A DNA stretch of 64,000 nucleotides, from the NCBI GenBank assembly GCA_028456385.1, contig JALNQF010000003.1, positions 496,001 through 560,000 of the forward strand, given 5' to 3'. The DNA comes from Ophiosphaerella korrae. Its lineage: Eukaryota > Ascomycota > Dothideomycetes > Pleosporales > Phaeosphaeriaceae. The notes beneath the pieces were generated by a model. The model ran no database searches, was not told where the DNA came from, and saw only the letters and a list, made by a program, of their open reading frames with translations. The position numbers and the translations under genes are program-made. This document shows, in pieces, positions 1 to 10,639 of the stretch (within the stretch, counting starts at the first letter, position 1; every line of letters starts with the position of its first letter).

Positions 1-1428
1 CAGCACGCACCCAGGCCATGGGACCGGGGGCGCGCCGAGGAAGGTGCAGACGCTGGAGCACCTGAAGAGAGGCAACAAGTGCGTGCAAGTGCCTACGCGA
101 GGCGACAGGCGGCGGAGCGAGGCCGGACGCAACAGTGCCGGCCCAGTCGGATGGACACACAGCGGCAGGGTGGATAGACGCGGCTGTTGTGATGTGATGA
201 CGTTTGGGTCAATAAAAGCGTTTCACCAGGACAGGCAAGCGCGCGTTGGATTTGGGCGGGGGGATGGTTGCAGGCGCAGGCACAGGCACAGGCAGCGCAA
301 GCCGTTGGTGCGCAGGCCACGGCGCCCAGCCAGCCGGCAAAACGAGGCCAGAGGGACGCAGCGCGGCATTGCAGAGGGCGCGACTGTTTGTTGTCCGGCA
401 ACAACAAATCGCAGACGGCTGGCGCTGGAGGGTGGCTCCGAACGCGATCGGCGGCCCAGCTCGCACGCCCAAAATCTCACCCAGGCGGGGCCGGGAGCGG
501 TCTAGCGGGCACCGCATGCACAGGACCTGGGCGCCGCTGATTGGCCGGGCCCAAGGGGTTGCAGCCTCCGTCTCATCACACACCTGACAAACCGCCTCCC
601 CGATGTTTTGCTGCGTCGAGGGCGACCCTCTCTTCTCGCGATGCCGGCCACTGCACCCTCGACGGCCGGCCTCCTCACGTGTGCCGACACCACGCCCACC
701 ACCACACCTCGCCCGCACCGGGCGCAGCCGTGCCGGCGGCCCTGTCGAGCCTGGCTGTGCAGCCTGTGCCTCTGCGGCCGGCCGTTGTGGGCTGTCTGCG
801 GCGCTGCTGTGTCTCTTTGTTCTAATTACAGCCCTCTTGCGCGAACTTCTCGACACCGACACACGGGCCAGCCACGCTAAACCGCGCTAGGCCGCTTTCG
901 CCGCTGGCTTTGGATTCCCTCCTCTTCGCACCTGGGCAGAGAGAGTTCTGCACATTCCCTCCACCATCTCACCCTCCCACGCCCACCAGAGCCCCCGACA
1001 GACCACGCCCGCGCGCGCTGCAAGCCGCCCAGCACTCGCCGTCCCCCTGCGCGCCTCGTCCTTTGTTGCCGTGCCCAGCCCAGCCCTCTCCTCCCTCCCT
1101 CCCTCCCGGCCGCCTCTGCCTCTGGCCCTGCTTCTGCCTCCTCCTCTTCCTCGCCGTCGTCCTCGCTCGCTACCCACACGCTGCCTCTGCTTTCTCCGTC
1201 GGCGCCCTGCTGCCTTCTGATGATACTGCCGCGCTGCCGCCTGCCCTTGACACGTTGCCGGCTCGCCTCCCGCCGTCGCTAGACCCACCGCTCGGCATCG
1301 CCGCTGCCTCTTGTGCTTTGGTCGTTGTCGCGTTGGGCGTCATGCGATCCAAAGCACCGCTAGCCTGAGCCACCCACGATACCGTCCCCCATCCCACGTC
1401 CCCCCTCCTTCAGCGTGTCTGCCAGATT
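1..1428. other. GC-rich region upstream of the set3-like gene
   Basis: No gene is supported here. The open frames are short, overlap on both strands and mostly lack an ATG start. The last 500 bases are strongly pyrimidine-rich on the + strand (runs of CTCC and CCCT around 1085-1160), as is common in long 5' leaders of fungal regulatory genes. The region probably contains the promoter and leader of the PHD-SET gene starting at 1429. Confidence 0.5.
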
Positions 1429-4386
1429 ATGACCGACGTCTCGTCCGTCAAGGTGCACGCTGAACCTCAGCCAGCTCCTCCCGCCCTCTACCACGCCGCG
1501 CCCCCGCCCGCCTGCGCCAACGGCTCTCCCACCCTCGATGGGACCATAGAAGAAGAGGAGTCCTCCACCATCAAGTGCATCTGTGGCTTCTCCGACGATG
1601 ACGGCAACACCGTCCTGTGCGAAAAGTGCGACACCTGGCAGCACATTGCCTGCTACTACGAGACCCCCCAGGATGTGCCAGAGGTCCACGAGTGTGCAGA
1701 CTGCTCTCCGAGGCCCGTCGACTCCAAAGGCGCTACCGACAAACAGCGCCACCGCAGAGAGATACTCAACATCGGCGAACGAAAGGGCCGGCCCAAGACA
1801 ATGACCAAGAACCCAAAGAAGCGCCCCAAAGACACGCCGGGCGCTGTCCAGCCAAACGGCTGGCCCACAAACCCCAACGAGCCATACAATCCGGAACGCA
1901 AGGCCGGGAGCCCACGAGATCAACCCCCACCCAACAAGCGTCCCAAGACTAGCCATCGCTCATCCGCGTCCATAAGCGTGGTCAGTCAAGCGCCTGCGCT
2001 TGTGCCGGCCTCGCGTAAACGTGGCGCCTCAGTCTTGCTAAACGGCCACAGTCCCGTCAAGTCTCCCACCAACCCAGACGGTCCTATTGAGGAATTCTCG
2101 TCCGAGTTTATGAATCTCTACCGCCAGTCCGAGCCAAGCCCACCCGACTCAAACACATATGCGGGCATCGGCGTGGCAAACAGTATTTCCACATGGCTCA
2201 CAGACCCAGACGCCCTCGCCGAAGCCAGTGGAGGCAAGAAACCACACGACCTTTTCTCCCGAATAGACAAACCAATACACGAACTCAAGGCGCCTAACAT
2301 TACCAAACAGACCGAAGTCGACTCTGACACACTTGCGCATGGCTCGCACCCACAATGGCAATACATCACAGCCGAGGAAATCGTCGCTGAGGGTGGCTAC
2401 ATTGGTGAGCTGAAAGGCCTAGTGGGGCGCAAGGAAGACTACTTTGCGGACCCTTCAAATCGGTGGGACCTTCTACGACACCCAGAACCATTTGTCTTCT
2501 TTTACAACCACCTCCCCATCTACATCGATGTTCGGAAAGACGGTAACATCCTACGATACGCCAGGAGAAGCTGCGTCCCCAACATGCACATGAAAATATT
2601 CATCGATCCTAGCAACGATTTTCACTTTTGTTTCCTTGCTTCGCGACAGATTGATCCGGGCGAAGAAATCACCGTCGGGTGGGACCTTGACTCGGATATT
2701 CTCAAGCAATTGCAGAAGGTCGTCACTAATGGCGCAAAGGACGGCCTTAGAAAAATACAGCCGTGGGCATCGTGCGTGTTGGCTAACTTTGGCGGCTGCG
2801 CATGCGACAAGTCTACCGGGTACGAGTGTCTACTCGACCGTGCTCGTCGCAACACCACTACCGAGCCCCCAAAGCCCAAAGGCAGGAAAAATAAAAAATC
2901 ACAGGTTTCGCCTTTGAGTACAGGCCATGCCACGAACAGCCGTGCGGGCAGTGAGACATTGAACCACGATGTCGGCGATGACGATCCAATGGATGCCAGG
3001 TCCACCTCGGGCTCGCACAAGTCTAGCAGCAGGGACCACACGCCAGCCACACACTTTTCAATGGACGGTGACTTGAAGATGTCAGAACGCGAAAAGCGAA
3101 AAATTCAACAGCAAGAAAAGCTGTTCAAGCAGATGGATTTCGACGCGGATCACAAAGTCAAGAAGGGCAAGAGAAATAGTGCTGGGTCCTCTCTCAACAC
3201 GCCTAGCCTAGCTTCATCTGTAAGGCGCCTTTCTCCGCTATCGTTATCAGGCACTACTGATTCAGCTACTCAGAAACGTCTCGGTCATCATGCCGAACCT
3301 TCGCCATCCGCGCGTCATCGTGAACATAGCCATGGTGTGGCGCGGAAGACCTCCAGCAGTTCAACGAAAACCAATGGTCGCGCAGTACCGAGACCAAAGC
3401 CTGTTTACGTAGAAGCTTCGACACAGACTGAGGATGACGGCGCTGTTACTCTTCACGCTTGTGCAAAAGTAAAGGTCATGAAACCTCCGTTATCGTTCAA
3501 GCGCAAGCTACTACAACAGGCTCAAGAGGACAAGCTTCGGTGGGAGCGTATTCGGTCTACATCGGTAAAGGTGGAGAGCAGATCACCAGCTCTCCGGGAT
3601 GTATCTCCGAGCAAGCCCTCTCCGCTACCACCTTCTCCACCACTTGAGGAACCTTCAGCTATGGACACATCGACTGGCCCGGTACTAGATATCAAACCTC
3701 GTGAACCTACTCCAGCCAAAGACCCAACACCGCCGCTGCCGCCGCCATCACCGACGGCTGACGTCGAGATGGGAGATGCTGGAGTCACAACCCCAAAGTC
3801 CACAGAGCCCAAAGTCGAGGAAATGCCGGATGCTCCTCCTTCTGAGGTTTCTCCAACAGCTCCAAATCCTCCAATCATGCCGCCTGCGCCACCGTGGCCA
3901 TCCTCTACAACCGAACCCGAAACCCCATTAAAGTCAACGGATACCCATGTTGATTTACATATTAAACTTGATACCACAAGTACTACCGAAAGCAGCCCTA
4001 CAATGGCCCCTGGCCCTATCTCGAATGTTACCACAGGAAGCTCTACCGCACAGCTACTCAACAACGCACCGATTGGATCACCCTTTTCACCAGCCGTTAA
4101 CAGCTCTGTGAATCCCACGCCAGCGCGCAAGAAACTCAGTTTAAGCGACTATACCAGCAGACGGGCGAAGCTAGCCCAAACGCACACAACCGGCTCAAAC
4201 TCGACCCCTCCACTTGCGCAATCGCAATCCGTGAGCTCGCCCACGCTGTCGGCAGCAAGTTTACCAAACACAAACTCGCCATCGCGAGTAAGTGTTGAGC
4301 CCATGCTTCCACCCCTCGCCGAGGAACATACGCCAACCGACCCAACAGCTGCTTCGACGATAGTTTCCACTTCTACTTCCACATGA
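1429..4386 (+). CDS. set3: Set3-type PHD finger and SET domain protein
   Basis: This is one uninterrupted frame of 985 residues. A PHD finger lies at about residues 50-92, with zinc ligands in CICGF, CEKCDTWQHIAC and CADC. A SET domain lies at about 310-425 and includes the stretch RYARRSCVPN. The rest is low-complexity, with basic and Pro/Ser/Thr-rich tails. This order matches yeast Set3 and animal MLL5, a subunit type found in Set3C-like histone deacetylase complexes, where the PHD finger reads H3K4 methylation. Active SET enzymes have NHSC in this motif. Here it is RRSC, and the usual C-terminal tyrosine motif reads EEITVGWD, so the domain is probably not a methyltransferase, as is accepted for this family. 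The start is the first ATG of the frame. The product is expected in the nucleus. Family assignment is firm; complex membership is inferred. Confidence 0.93.
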   Translation: MTDVSSVKVHAEPQPAPPALYHAAPPPACANGSPTLDGTIEEEESSTIKCICGFSDDDGNTVLCEKCDTWQHIACYYETPQDVPEVHECADCSPRPVDSKGATDKQRHRREILNIGERKGRPKTMTKNPKKRPKDTPGAVQPNGWPTNPNEPYNPERKAGSPRDQPPPNKRPKTSHRSSASISVVSQAPALVPASRKRGASVLLNGHSPVKSPTNPDGPIEEFSSEFMNLYRQSEPSPPDSNTYAGIGVANSISTWLTDPDALAEASGGKKPHDLFSRIDKPIHELKAPNITKQTEVDSDTLAHGSHPQWQYITAEEIVAEGGYIGELKGLVGRKEDYFADPSNRWDLLRHPEPFVFFYNHLPIYIDVRKDGNILRYARRSCVPNMHMKIFIDPSNDFHFCFLASRQIDPGEEITVGWDLDSDILKQLQKVVTNGAKDGLRKIQPWASCVLANFGGCACDKSTGYECLLDRARRNTTTEPPKPKGRKNKKSQVSPLSTGHATNSRAGSETLNHDVGDDDPMDARSTSGSHKSSSRDHTPATHFSMDGDLKMSEREKRKIQQQEKLFKQMDFDADHKVKKGKRNSAGSSLNTPSLASSVRRLSPLSLSGTTDSATQKRLGHHAEPSPSARHREHSHGVARKTSSSSTKTNGRAVPRPKPVYVEASTQTEDDGAVTLHACAKVKVMKPPLSFKRKLLQQAQEDKLRWERIRSTSVKVESRSPALRDVSPSKPSPLPPSPPLEEPSAMDTSTGPVLDIKPREPTPAKDPTPPLPPPSPTADVEMGDAGVTTPKSTEPKVEEMPDAPPSEVSPTAPNPPIMPPAPPWPSSTTEPETPLKSTDTHVDLHIKLDTTSTTESSPTMAPGPISNVTTGSSTAQLLNNAPIGSPFSPAVNSSVNPTPARKKLSLSDYTSRRAKLAQTHTTGSNSTPPLAQSQSVSSPTLSAASLPNTNSPSRVSVEPMLPPLAEEHTPTDPTAASTIVSTSTST

Positions 4387-5190
4387 GCGACACGAGTTAC
4401 GATACCCCGCTCTTTTAATGGTGTTCGCTATTTAGTACTGTTGGACAGTTGGGCCCCTCGAATGCGGACCGCAGGCCGCCCCGCAATATTTCGTTCTGCT
4501 AGTCTTGTGAAATGTACAACATGTAATCGCGTCAGGGGGACAACAGCATCACTTTTTTCTCTCGGTATTTCTCCGTTTCGACCATTTGGTCATAACATGA
4601 CGAAGCCACTTGTGACGAAGGAAAAAGCACAAAAGCAGGCCTCATCATTTTCTTTTCCAGGAAGGGGGCGTTGGAGGCTGTTCTGTTGAGCGATTTTTTT
4701 TTTTTTTTTTCTCCCATGAGAGAAAGAGTTATGTTGACCGAATGGAGCATGTTTGTCCTTCGGCAAGGTCTACTGTAGACTTTTACGGTCAAAGTGACTC
4801 GATAAACAAATCAAAGTAAAAATTATTACACACTGTCCAATGTCTCATGCTAGTCGTGAGGCTGTGTGATGTTCAATCCTGTGATGCCTGGTACAGTAAA
4901 TCGATAGACTCTTGCTTGCTCTTCTCTAACTTTTCACAACGCAACATCAACCTCGCATACCAACAACCCCACAAACCCAAGTTACGCGTGAAACACCCAT
5001 CCTGTCGTTACCAACCGCCCCCAGTATTACTATAGTGTACACACCGCCATACAAATACAAATACAAATACAAATACAAATACACACACAAATACACACAC
5101 ACACAAACACTCCCAACCCAAACACTCCCAAAACGCCACGCCAATTCCCAAAAGAAACCCCCGAACCCCCCCCCCCCCCCAATCCCAGAT
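4387..5190. other. Spacer with simple repeats
   Basis: This spacer lies between the convergent set3-like and cupredoxin-like genes. It holds a 17-base T run (4694-4710), an ACAAAT/CACA microsatellite (about 5050-5117) and a 15-base C run (5166-5180) just past the stop codon of the next gene. No coding sequence is supported. Confidence 0.6.
5050..5117. repeat. ACAAAT then CA microsatellite
   Basis: About five tandem copies of a six-base ACAAAT unit run into CA dinucleotide repeats. It lies about 75 bases beyond the stop codon of the minus-strand cupredoxin-like gene, so it is probably in or near its 3' UTR. Confidence 0.9.
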
Positions 5191-6629
5191 TCAAACCACC
5201 CGCCCCCCATACCACACTTCTTCCCACCGCGCCGGCGACCGCACAGGCGTGCCCTCCATCTCCGCCGGGCCCTGCGCAGCATTAACATGCCACCCATACG
5301 GCGGCGCGGGGCCCGCGCCCCCCATTTCAATCCCGTTGACAGCCTGGTGGCCGTAAGGGCCGAGTTTGCGGTTAGGTCCCGCGGGCGAGGGCATGTGTGG
5401 CGAGACGGGGGAGACGATGTAGGCTGGGTGGGCGGGTAGTGGTGGCCGTGGTTGTGTGGGGGGCACGGCGAGGGCGAGGTCCGGGCGGTAAGGGTGGTGC
5501 GGCGGCGGGGCGTATGCGTGTGGTTCCAGGGGGGAGACGGGGCTGGGGTGGATGGTGGGTGTGGACGTGAGCGTGGGCAGTGCGTGCGTACATGTGGGTA
5601 GGATGTGGGTTGCGCTAGTGGAGCGCGAATGTAGGTGGGTGTGGTGTTGGGGGGATTTGGTGTGGCTCCAGAAGAGGAAGAGGAGGAGGGTGGAGAGGGC
5701 GAGGACAGCGGTGCCTGCTATGACTATGCCGGCGATGGCGCCGGGCGACATGTCGTGTTTGCTTGTGGGTGTGGGTGGAGAGCTGGGGCTGGGTGGATGT
5801 GAGGCTAACGGTGACTCGGGGGGGAAGGGTTCGTTGGGGTTGAGCATGTAGGCACTGTCGCGGGCGAGTTGCTTTTGGGTGGAGATGGGGGTGCTGGAGT
5901 TTGGGTTGATGGCGCCGACCATGGCGTAGTTGATGCATGAGCCTGTTGCAGAGCAATAGAAGAATATGGGCAGTGTGTCGTTGACTTTGATTGAGTATTT
6001 AGGAGGCTGAATGGTACTTGTTAATGGTGGTTGAATGGGATATTGGGGTTTTGGGATAGAAGAGAGGCTAGGTATGGGCAGGCTTACGTCGTCAACGACC
6101 TTGTCAATAGCGTTGAAGCCGGAAAAGAACCCTTTCTTATTTGGGGCCGTCATTTCATAAGGAATGCATGGGTGACCGTATTCTGCTCGGACGATACTGT
6201 GGTTGGTTGGATAGAAACGAAACTCAATGGTCTAACAATGCGTTAGCTCCCTAACTCATAAAACTTGTTTTGTTCGGTTTCAGTTCTGATCCAAACAAAT
6301 TCGACCGAAGGGTTGTCCACGGTCTACATGTACTGTTGGTCGGTGGTATAGAACAATAAAATGGGACTTACATCACCGACCCTCGCCTCAGTGACTTCAG
6401 GTCTGAACTTATGGTCGGCTAGACCAACTTGAACAGTGTGTGTTTGTGCCGGCGCAGAACTAGTCGTACTTGGGCGATCTGATGCAGTCGATAATGTGTC
6501 CATTGTTTTGGATGTTGCTTCATAAGTAACATCTTGTGCCAGACATGCGGGAGAGAACTGTGTAATCGCTGAAAGCAAGAGCACAAACAACCATGACGAA
6601 GACCAGGGGGTTCTTGGATTCGTGAACAT
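5191..6629 (-). CDS. Secreted-type cupredoxin-like protein with one C-terminal membrane anchor
   Basis: Three exons, complement of 6372-6629, 6088-6231 and 5191-6006, all phase 0, encode about 405 residues. The N-terminus has a signal peptide (hydrophobic stretch SSWLFVLLLSAI, ending near ACLAQ). A cupredoxin-like fold follows, recognisable from HKFRPEV, FYPTNHSIVRAEY, GFFSGF and FFYCSATGSCINYAMVG. A single membrane helix (GAIAGIVIAGTAVLALSTLL) is followed by a long Pro/His-rich, probably cytosolic tail. Fungal family members are extracellular serine-rich or cell-surface proteins. In copper-binding relatives a His precedes the second Cys of the last motif; here it is Ser (GSC), so type-1 copper binding is doubtful. 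Splice sites are canonical (GTAAGT and GTAAGC donors, TAG and CAG acceptors). Its precise role is unknown. Confidence 0.82.
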
Positions 6630-7570
6630 TGTGCTCGTAATGGCAGGTAACTGAAGGAAGCGGCGGCTGAGACATATATTGTTCGTGTAGGCGGTCGATC
6701 GTGTAGTACATATCAGGCCAGTCCAGTAGCAATGCAACAGGGAAGCAACTCACATAAAACAATTACTAGCGAGGCCTACTTTTGGACAGCGCGGCAAAGA
6801 CGTCAGCCTTGGTATTGCAGCTTAGTCGTAGCCATGAACTAGCTGCTAAATCCGGACTCTTCGAGGTTCCATCCAAAGCTGAATTCCTGATCAAAGCTAT
6901 TCTTCACCATCACTGCAGCGGTGACAGGTAGAGGGCCCATCTGACGAGTATCACCATGCAAGAAGACTCTGCTGCTATTTTCTTGCTCTGTGGCATGCGG
7001 TTTTCGTTTTCGCAATCAGTACGCATAGCGAAAATAGATGTCGATAATGCTCCGATCAGCAAACCCCGCAGCGTCTTAGAATAGGAACAACATGGGTATT
7101 TAGCGAAAGTGCAACCACCAACCAGGATCGAGGGATAGACTCGAAGCGCTCTGCCTGCAGGAACATTGCTGCGCATCTACATTAAGATTATATCTCCGGT
7201 TATATTTTCGGAGGCCTTCTGGCCATGCACATGCTTAATGCAACACTGTACACGTCGTGACCAGGCACAGAGGGAGCAAGAGTGCTGGAAATATACGTAT
7301 GTTTTTGAACTTTTTTTTTTGGTAAAAGCCGACTGAAAGAGAAACATCGCCTACAAACATGCTAATATGATCGCGAACTCAAAATCGAGACGTCTTGGGT
7401 GTGCCTCAGAATGTCCCTCGTAGAGTAACACGAGTCGTTCGATTTTAGTGGAGAGCATTACGCATGATACTGTTCAGATACAAAGCTCGATGGGAAATAT
7501 TCAGCCCTCAAAGGCGTTACGTACCAGTTGTTAAATCTTTCCAAGTACGTTCAATTTTCATGAGTGTGGC
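6630..7570. other. Intergenic spacer
   Basis: Spacer between the cupredoxin-like gene (promoter side) and the 3' end of the PAS gene. The short frames show no domain or codon signal. I see no RNA gene. Confidence 0.5.
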
Positions 7571-9153
7571 TCAACGGCCAGGATCGCCGAAGCCGAATGG
7601 GTCGTTGCTTGTCGAACTATTAGATCCAGATACATAGCCTGATGGAGCTACGGATTGTTGTTTACCCAATTGATTTGGGTCCGGCAGAGGAGTCCATACA
7701 GGGAGTCCCTCGGGTGGTTGGGATTGCCCTACTGGGGTGCCTCGAGCATATTCTGCAAGGCTACCATTGATTCCAGTGAGCGCCCAAGCGAAGACAGCGA
7801 CATCACGAATGGTCTGCATGAAAGTGTTTTGGAATTGGATTGGTGGTGCAGCCTGTTGCATCATCTGTGGGTGGCGTGCACCCAAAGGATAAGGAGGATA
7901 CTGCTGCGGAGCAGGATGGAATATTGGTTGGGGTGCCCATGGCGCCGCATAGATGCCATTATATTGTGCCGGCTGCGCAGCAGGTATGATTCCAGGTAGA
8001 AGTGGGCGCGCGCGGCGAAGACATACGACGAGTCCATCCGATGTGCAAGAAATGACAGCCTCCAATTCGATAGGTCCCTCGCGATACTCAGAACGAGGTG
8101 ATCCACTCTGCCGCGAAGATGCATATGAGTCATTTGCTCCATGTTCTCCAAACATGGCTTGATGAGCATCCATGTGCTCAGTACTGCTACCTAACTCAGT
8201 CCGAGGAATCGAGGGCGAGGCTCCTGGTGATAAGCTTCTGGAGTTATTTCCGCCTGAATTAGACGGCGCTCTGTCTCCTACGTCGGCTTCGGACTCGTCA
8301 TCGGAGCCAGTTACATCGGTCATGGTGTCGTCTTCACTCTCAGATGTCATGGCTTCCGGGTTGTCATCTTGGCGGGGATCGCGAAAGAAAAATCGCATGT
8401 AAGCGATGGAGTCATTGCCTTTAGCAGATTCAAGGCAGCGTACAGCATCGTCAAGGCAATTGGGTGCTATGCAGTAATAAAAGCTGCGTCCTTTCATGGC
8501 CTCTCCTGAGATGCCGATAATTTGCTCGATGCCACTCGTAGCGTACATGACAGTCAGAGTCCGTGTGAATCTATTCAAAAAAAGAGCAGCGCGAGGCTCA
8601 TGTGTCTGTTGTTCAGGACCAAGATCAAATTTGCTGGATAGATGCGACAACATATGATATCGTGGGTCCTTGGGAGATGAGGCAAATAATTTACGAACGA
8701 TAGGTGCTTCGACTGCTCGTTCTGTTGAAGTAAGTATGCATGGTATGTGCTTATGGGCAGAAAGAGTTTGGAGCTTACTTTGACTCTGCATGCCTTCCCT
8801 GTAAATACTAGTACAGCAGACCATGACATCATACACAATAGAGAAACAGCACTCGCAGCCAACCCATTCGCCTTGGCGATTCCTCAGACGACAATAGGAT
8901 AACACAGCTGCTCTGTCAAGCTTCACCCCTCGGCTATGCTGAGCCTTGGCAAGAGGCAATTCTTCGGGATGGAAGAATTGCCATACTGATCGATTGACTA
9001 CTTCATCCGGAGTATGACCTAGGATATCGACGATGGAGTCGGAAGAGTATAGAATTTTGGCATCGTCAGTGAGGTCTGCGTGCGTCAGTATGCTCCTTCT
9101 TCATATTACACGAGGAAGAGGCTACCATGAATTGTGATAAAAGTAGTATCCAT
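7571..9153 (-). CDS. PAS-domain regulatory protein
   Basis: Three exons, complement of 9126-9153, 8779-9075 and 7571-8721, encode 491 residues. The start codon sits in a strong context (CCACCATGG). A PAS fold covers about residues 10-110, including LYSSDSIVDILGHTPDEVV and a WQFFHPEE motif. A second PAS-like segment (RAALFLNRFTRTLTVMYAT, then FYYCIAPNCLDDA) lies at about 150-240. The C-terminal half is acidic then Pro/Gln/Ala-rich and looks disordered. There is no zinc finger or other DNA-binding domain, so it may be a sensor or co-regulator rather than a DNA binder. Intron 1 (9076-9125) has a GTAGCC donor and a good ACTGAC branch site. Intron 2 (8722-8778) is 57 nt and in frame. The gene is divergent from the EED gene across 1.5 kb. 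The ligand, if any, is unknown. Confidence 0.85.
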
Positions 9154-10639
9154 GGTGGCGAGTGAAATGAATTGGGAAAGTAGGGCCTAGTTCGTCCTTC
9201 ACCGCTGCAATCCAACTTGCGTCGAATCTAATAATTCGCTCTGGGACCAGCGGCAAAGGTGATGAGAAGAAAGAGGGCAAGAGTCAGTTGAGGGAGGGCG
9301 GGTATTAAAATAAGCAGGGTCCGGGTTCCACAATGGCACGTTGGGCGCAGTGTGGGCAACGTTCGGATAAGGTTGACGAGCACCGTGACGCTTGGAGCAG
9401 CAGCAATGGCAGCAGGACCGGGGCAGGGGACCAAGGGCAGCAGGTCGGATCAATACAAGCACGAAATGTTGTGGCGTGGTGAGGCTTGCTCTTGGGTGAC
9501 GGGGGTGTGGTTGTATAAGCTTGGGGAGGTTTGCTGGCTGGGAAAGTTTACAACAGCATCGTGACGAGGTAAGGGTCTGGCCTTCCCCAACCAGCTAGAC
9601 AGGAGGCAGAAAACGTGCAGAGAGCCGCTAGTTGCTCGCCCAGAAAGCAGCTATGGGATGCAAGCTGAGGCTGTTGGGGCTCGGAAACAAAACTGGAGTG
9701 GGGCTGGGGTATGCCGGAAGAAACAAAGAGCAGATGCAGGCAAACTGACGTTCGTGCGCAGAGCAGGCAAGAAAAGGTGACGTTGCCGACGAACCCTGGT
9801 TAGTCGCTGTCCCGTTGATCGACGCGTGAATGGCAGGTTACGTAGGTGTGAGGATGGATGTGACGAGCCGACAAAGTATCAGGCCATTCTTGCCAGGATT
9901 GCAGGCCGTCATACAGCTCTTGAGATTGTAGGTAGGGTAGAGACAGACTGGTGTCGCCTGGGGGGAGATGAGTAGGTAACTGAGTGCTGGTGCCACAACT
10001 GCTTCCCCCTTGGCAGCCTGAAGCCTGCCGCTCATTGGAGCGCGAGTGGACGTTTGTGCCGCTCGCGTGGCGTAGCCTTCCTGGCCATGGTTCGCCGGCC
10101 CTGGAAGATTTCTGCATGAAGGTTGTGGTGCTTTCTCCGCAGCTGGCCAACTGCATGACAGAGCCGGCAGCAGATAAGTCGAAACCCAGCATTAAGTGAA
10201 GGCAGTCGAATGCAATGACCGAGGGATTGCCTTGTCGTCGACACATTAGGGTTCCTTAGGGTTGTTCGTGCTTGGTCCGAGGTTTGGTGGCACCGAATCA
10301 CTCAACGCTACCTTCGTCATCGCCGATTTGACGCCGCGCTACGACGCCCAACCTGCCAAGCCCTTCACCTCTCCTATGCAACTCTCCTCGAGCAGCAGCC
10401 GGATAAGGGGTTAGCCAGAAATTGCACGCAGCATGGCTACCTAGGCCCTCTCACTATGCCTTTGTTACCTCCTGCGCTGCACTTGGCTGCATATTACCAC
10501 ACCCAGCCTGACCCACCACGCTAACCACATCCGATTGCTAGCTATATCTCATTGGCAGCCAATCCACAACTCACTTGCCTCTCAACTCCAAGAGCCAAGC
10601 TTGAATCTCACACCGAGCTCCTCCGTAGCAGTCTCGTAC
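9154..10639. other. Divergent promoter region between the PAS and eed genes
   Basis: This 1.5-kb region separates two outward-facing regulatory genes. The frames within it are short and unconvincing on both strands. It most likely contains both promoters and long 5' leaders. Confidence 0.55.

Noticed and set aside
910..1368. 152-codon frame with a hydrophobic stretch upstream of the set3-like gene
   Set aside because: It begins at a TTG, not an ATG, lies in pyrimidine-rich leader sequence and shows only low-complexity Pro/Leu composition.
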